The notes under the pieces: model-generated
Told to the model about the DNA's origin: nothing
The model's database searches: none
What the model saw: only the letters and a program-made list of their open reading frames with translations
Program-made: the position numbers and the translations under genes
NCBI GenBank assembly: GCA_963643175.1
Contig: CAVIJF010000053.1
Coordinates: 1-7,751, forward strand
Source of the DNA: CAMEON01 sp963643175
GTDB lineage: Bacteria > Bacillota > Clostridia > Oscillospirales > CAG-272
Length of the DNA: 7,751 nt
Direction of reading: 5' to 3'
In this document: positions 5,612-7,751 of the stretch, piece after piece
Numbering within the stretch: the first letter of the stretch is position 1
How the letters are laid out: every line of letters starts with the position of its first letter

Positions 5612-7000
5612 TTACTTGTCCTTCTTCTTTCCGCTCAGCAGGATATTGGTCAGAATGCCGAGAATCAGGGCGCAGGCAATGGACGTGATGGTGATGGAGT
5701 GACCGCCGCCAAGGGCAAAGGTCAAGGACAGACCGCCGATACCGGAAATCAGAATGGCAGATACCACGAACAGGTTCCGGTTGTCCTCAAGGTCTACCTT
5801 CTGCACCATCTTCAGACCCGACACGGCGATGAAGCCGTACAGTGCCATGCAGACGCCGCCCATGACGCAGTTCGGAATGGAGGAGAGGAACACCACGAAG
5901 GGATTGACGAACGCGACCAGAATCGCCATGACAGCCGTTGCCAGAATGGTCACGACAGAGGCGTTTCCAGAGATTGCCACGCAGCCGACCGACTCACCGT
6001 AGGTGGTGTTGGGGCAGCCGCCGAAGAAGGCGCCCACAGCCGAACCCACGCCGTCACCCAGCAGGGTGCGGGACAGACCGGGATTGGTCAGAAGGTCCTT
6101 CTCAATGATGGAGGAGAGGTTCTTGTGATCCGCGATATGCTCTGCAAAGACCACGAAAGCGACCGGAACGTAAGCGAACAGGATGTTGACAACATAGGCG
6201 CTGTTCAGATCGTTGATGCCCTTGAAGGCGTTGACGAAGGTCATCTGCTCGAAGATGTGCGTGTTGATGAAGGTGTTGACAGACACACCGTCGGCAGTCA
6301 GAGCCTTGAAGGAATCCAGATTGATGATGAGCAGGTTTGCCGTATCGGTTGCCTTGCCGATTATCGTCAGAACCAGCGCAACGGCGTACCCGGCGAGGAT
6401 ACCGATGATGAAGGGGATCATCTTCAGGGTCTTCTTGCCGTACACCGAGCAGATCATGGTCACAGCCAGTGTAATCAGACCGCACAGCACCGCGAGCAGC
6501 GTGTGACCGCCGGCGGGCGCAGTCTGCAGGTCGCTGACGGCGTTCCCCGCGAGCGACAGACCGATAATGGCGACCGTGGGACCGATGACAACGGCGGGCA
6601 TCAGCTTGTTGATCCAGTTGACGCCGACCAACTTGACGACCACGGCGATGATGACATACACCAGACCGGCGGCGGCTGCACCGATCAGCAGTCCGAGGTA
6701 GCCGACCTGCATGGACACGGCGCCGCTGAAGGCAGCCGCCATGGAGCCGAGGAAGGCGAAGGACGAGCCGAGGAACACCGGGCTTTTGAACTTGGTGAAC
6801 AGCAGGTACACGATGGTGCCGAAGCCTGCGCCGATCAGCGCGGCAGCCGTGCTCATCGACAGGTCAAAGTTGTCGTATTGACGAGAGGTAATCATAGGTA
6901 CCGCGATGGTTGCCGCCATAATGGCGAGCAGCTGCTGGAAGGCAAACGCAAGCAGCTGGGGGAAGCGGGGCTTGTCCTTGATTCCGTAGACGAGTTTCAT
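5612..7000 (-). CDS. uraA: NCS2-family uracil-type permease (UraA-like)
   Basis: This 462-residue polytopic inner-membrane protein belongs to the nucleobase:cation symporter-2 family (UraA/PbuX type), which imports uracil or related bases with protons. Many hydrophobic segments run throughout. The family signatures are clear: FAEHIADHKN (residues 285-294) with Glu287 and His288, and PNTTYGESVG (330-339) with Glu336, corresponding to the two substrate-contacting glutamates of E. coli UraA. The protein ends in KKKDK. I chose the ATG at 7000 because GAGGAGG sits 6 bases upstream; an in-frame start at 7051 falls in the leader terminator. Uracil is the best guess, but xanthine or another base cannot be excluded by motif alone. 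The gene is monocistronic, and its leader holds a THF-riboswitch-like aptamer and a terminator, suggesting control by folate status. Confidence 0.9.
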   Translation of the reverse strand: MKLVYGIKDKPRFPQLLAFAFQQLLAIMAATIAVPMITSRQYDNFDLSMSTAAALIGAGFGTIVYLLFTKFKSPVFLGSSFAFLGSMAAAFSGAVSMQVGYLGLLIGAAAAGLVYVIIAVVVKLVGVNWINKLMPAVVIGPTVAIIGLSLAGNAVSDLQTAPAGGHTLLAVLCGLITLAVTMICSVYGKKTLKMIPFIIGILAGYAVALVLTIIGKATDTANLLIINLDSFKALTADGVSVNTFINTHIFEQMTFVNAFKGINDLNSAYVVNILFAYVPVAFVVFAEHIADHKNLSSIIEKDLLTNPGLSRTLLGDGVGSAVGAFFGGCPNTTYGESVGCVAISGNASVVTILATAVMAILVAFVNPFVVFLSSIPNCVMGGVCMALYGFIAVSGLKMVQKVDLEDNRNLFVVSAILISGIGGLSLTFALGGGHSITITSIACALILGILTNILLSGKKKDK

Positions 7001-7051
7001 GGAAATCCTCCTCATAATTGAGTCCCGGCTCCGGTCGGTTCCCTTTGCCAT

Positions 7052-7078
7052 AAAAAAAGCGTCTGACGCGTGTCAGAC
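7052..7078 (-). terminator. Leader (attenuator-type) terminator before the permease
   Basis: On the minus strand a 7-bp perfect stem (GTCTGAC / GTCAGAC, loop ACGC) is followed by GC and seven T residues. It lies between the riboswitch-like aptamer and the permease RBS, so it must be conditional for the gene to be expressed. An alternative pairing is available: CGTCTG from the end of the aptamer can pair with CAGACG in the 3' arm. Confidence 0.85.
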
Positions 7079-7155
7079 AGCAGACGGGCGTACCGATTCT
7101 GCCGGTGACATCCCTTTTCTATGAGCGCAGCGAACTCACTTAACGCATCTGCCGT
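7077..7155 (-). promoter_or_regulatory. Tetrahydrofolate (THF) riboswitch-like aptamer in the permease leader
   Basis: Read on the minus strand, the leader holds GCGTTAAGTG (7146-7137) and GGGATGTC (7114-7107). Both blocks, as I recall, occur unchanged and in the same order in the S. mutans THF riboswitch. A later CGGTACGC (7095-7088) fits the conserved CGGUR region. Closing stem P1 is 8 bp with one wobble: ACGGCAGA (7155-7148) with TCTGCTGT (7084-7077). GTGA/TCAC (P3) and CCG/CGG (P4) pairings are possible inside. The aptamer starts about 16 bases after the predicted transcription start and is followed by an intrinsic terminator. The known family senses reduced folates and turns genes down. 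The call rests on motif recognition without a covariance search. Confidence 0.75.
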
Positions 7156-7177
7156 TCCGTGACCCTGATTATCCAAT

Positions 7178-7206
7178 AGTATATCACAGAATCTTCACAA
7201 AGTAAA
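7178..7206 (-). promoter_or_regulatory. Promoter of the permease leader transcript
   Basis: On the minus strand TTTACT (-35, 7206-7201) and TATACT (-10, 7183-7178) are separated by 17 bases. Transcription would start near 7171, giving a leader of about 170 bases that includes the aptamer and its terminator. Confidence 0.7.
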
Positions 7207-7297
7207 GGGCAAACCACCATTTTGCGACATAAAAATTATCACGGAATTACGAAAAATATTTGTCTATTCTGACATACCTTTTCCGGCGGATTCCCTC
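7207..7297. other. A/T-rich spacer between divergent promoters
   Basis: About 90 bases separate the -35 boxes of the permease and T-box promoters. The segment is distinctly A/T-rich compared with its surroundings. It holds a small TGTC / GACA inverted repeat (7261-7274) but no operator I can recognise. Both flanking genes appear to be controlled by RNA leaders. Confidence 0.4.
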
Positions 7298-7326
7298 TTG
7301 ACAGCGCACGGCAAATGTGCTATACT
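7298..7326 (+). promoter_or_regulatory. Consensus sigma-A promoter of the T-box transcript
   Basis: A perfect TTGACA (7298-7303) and TATACT (7321-7326) are separated by 17 bases. Transcription would start near 7333, just before the conserved 5' part of the T-box leader. Confidence 0.9.
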
Positions 7327-7334
7327 CTTTGCAT

Positions 7335-7704
7335 TAAAACCGAAGATGAAGAGGAGTAGCCCCCGATGGAATCGCACAGAGAGCTGCGGCACGGTGGAAG
7401 CGCGGCGGAGGACGCAGGGGTGAATGGACTTCAGAGGGCGGACGAACGCGGAAGGAATCTTCCGTCAGTAGCAACCGACGGGGTGCGTTCCCGTTACCGA
7501 AACGCCGTGTATGAGCCGCGAGACGGCATTACGCGATGAGTGCAGGTCAGAATCGGACAGTTGTCAGGGAGCCGGGGCGACAGAAGCGCCGGACAGAGAC
7601 AGATGGCAGATGAGGTGACTTGAATGTGGGTGGTACCACGGGTGCTGTTTTATGCAGTATTCGTCCCGGACAGACAATGCGTCTGTGCGGGATTTTTTGT
7701 TTTT
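7335..7704 (+). promoter_or_regulatory. T-box leader (tRNA-sensing), probably tRNA-Trp
   Basis: Conserved T-box parts appear in order: a GA-rich K-turn region and AGTA (7342-7358), the AGAGAG bulge (7378-7383), distal loop GGTGGAA (7393-7399), the GAA of the specifier loop (7422-7424), a GACGG...CCGTTA stem II/III region (7477-7496), and the T-box TGGGTGGTACCACGG (7627-7641). CGTCCC at 7662-7667 completes the antiterminator. GCCCC (7359-7363) pairs with GGGGT (7417-7421), placing AGTA opposite GAA; CTTC (7429-7432) pairs with GAAG or GAGG on the 5' side. The specifier loop is then GAATGGA, so TGG (7425-7427, Trp) followed by the usual purine is the best specifier. Uncharged tRNA would favour the antiterminator and allow readthrough. 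The tRNA-end bulge TGGT predicts A73, whereas bacterial tRNA-Trp normally has G73, so the amino acid is tentative. Confidence 0.93.
7664..7704 (+). terminator. T-box regulated intrinsic terminator
   Basis: TCCCG (7664-7668) pairs with CGGGA (7688-7692) and ACAGAC (7670-7675) with GTCTGT (7681-7686), around an AATGC loop with one G-G mismatch. TTTTTTGTTTTT follows. The 5' arm overlaps the CGTCCC needed by the antiterminator, so the two structures are mutually exclusive. Confidence 0.93.
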
Positions 7705-7736
7705 ACGCACTTGGTACATGGAAGGGGGGAGCGACG

Positions 7737-7751
7737 ATGATAGTCCCGATG
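7737..7751 (+). CDS. Start of a T-box-controlled gene (five codons; possibly trpE)
   Basis: The ATG at 7737 is preceded by AAGGGGGGA with a 6-base gap, an excellent ribosome binding site, and lies about 33 bases past the regulated terminator. The visible residues are M-I-V-P-M before the window ends. Such T-box leaders control aminoacyl-tRNA synthetase, amino-acid biosynthesis or transport genes. With a Trp specifier, and because many anthranilate synthase component I proteins begin with M-I-Y-P or similar, trpE is a reasonable guess. Five residues cannot establish it; trpS, an aromatic amino-acid gene or a transporter remain possible. Confidence 0.7.

Noticed and set aside
5570..7021. Open frame of 483 codons on the plus strand opposite the permease
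   Set aside because: The translation is extremely rich in Gln, Asp, His and Gly with no hydrophobic core, as expected for the antisense of a membrane protein. The permease on the other strand has all family motifs.
7001..7051. Upstream in-frame start of the permease
   Set aside because: The ATG at 7051 touches the T-run of the leader terminator and lacks an RBS. The ATG at 7000 has GAGGAGG at proper spacing.
7052..7171. PyrR-type attenuator in the uracil permease leader
   Set aside because: Expected for uracil permeases in some Bacillota, but I find no PyrR binding-loop consensus. The THF-riboswitch blocks explain the leader better.
7430..7432. TTC (Phe) as the T-box specifier
   Set aside because: TTC is also followed by a purine and Phe would suit the TGGT bulge (A73). 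However, CTTC pairs with GAAG/GAGG on the 5' strand as the lower helix, leaving TGG in the loop directly after GAA.

Overview
The window looks like the chromosome of a moderately GC-rich clostridial Bacillota, plausibly a gut Oscillospiraceae/Ruminococcaceae-type bacterium. Support comes from a T-box leader, a tetrahydrofolate-riboswitch-like leader, consensus sigma-A promoters with 17-bp spacers, strong AGGAGG-type ribosome binding sites and a Ser/Thr-rich FKBP lipoprotein. The lineage is inferred from these traits, not proven. I see no mobile element, CRISPR array, tRNA or rRNA.

Layout. Positions 1-261 are non-coding: hairpins, a G-tract block that could form a G-quadruplex, and a promoter. 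A forward gene (262-1584) encodes a surface lipoprotein with a trigger-factor-like FKBP prolyl isomerase domain. It converges on mscL (1662-2198, minus), a mechanosensitive channel with a long Ala/Glu-rich tail, and the two share a bidirectional terminator. Upstream of mscL are its promoter and a structured 250-bp gap. Then comes a minus-strand operon, tldD (3825-5222) followed by tldE (2545-3828), joined by an ATGA overlap. It encodes the two halves of a TldD/TldE zinc protease; only TldD keeps the metal ligands. The 330-bp gap upstream of tldD carries a series of inverted repeats, ending in a minus-strand terminator just before the tldD promoter.

An NCS2 uracil-type permease (5612-7000, minus) follows. 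Its leader contains sequence blocks matching the tetrahydrofolate (THF) riboswitch, followed by an intrinsic terminator. Divergently, on the plus strand, a consensus promoter drives a T-box leader of about 400 nt (7335-7704) in front of a gene of which only five codons are visible (M-I-V-P-M). The best-supported specifier codon is TGG (Trp), and the first residues are compatible with anthranilate synthase TrpE, but the evidence is thin.

The most notable point is the right end. Two RNA sensors, one apparently for reduced folate and one for uncharged tRNA, sit back to back across about 90 bp. The folate-type aptamer controls a nucleobase permease rather than a folate gene. The remaining genes are ordinary housekeeping functions.
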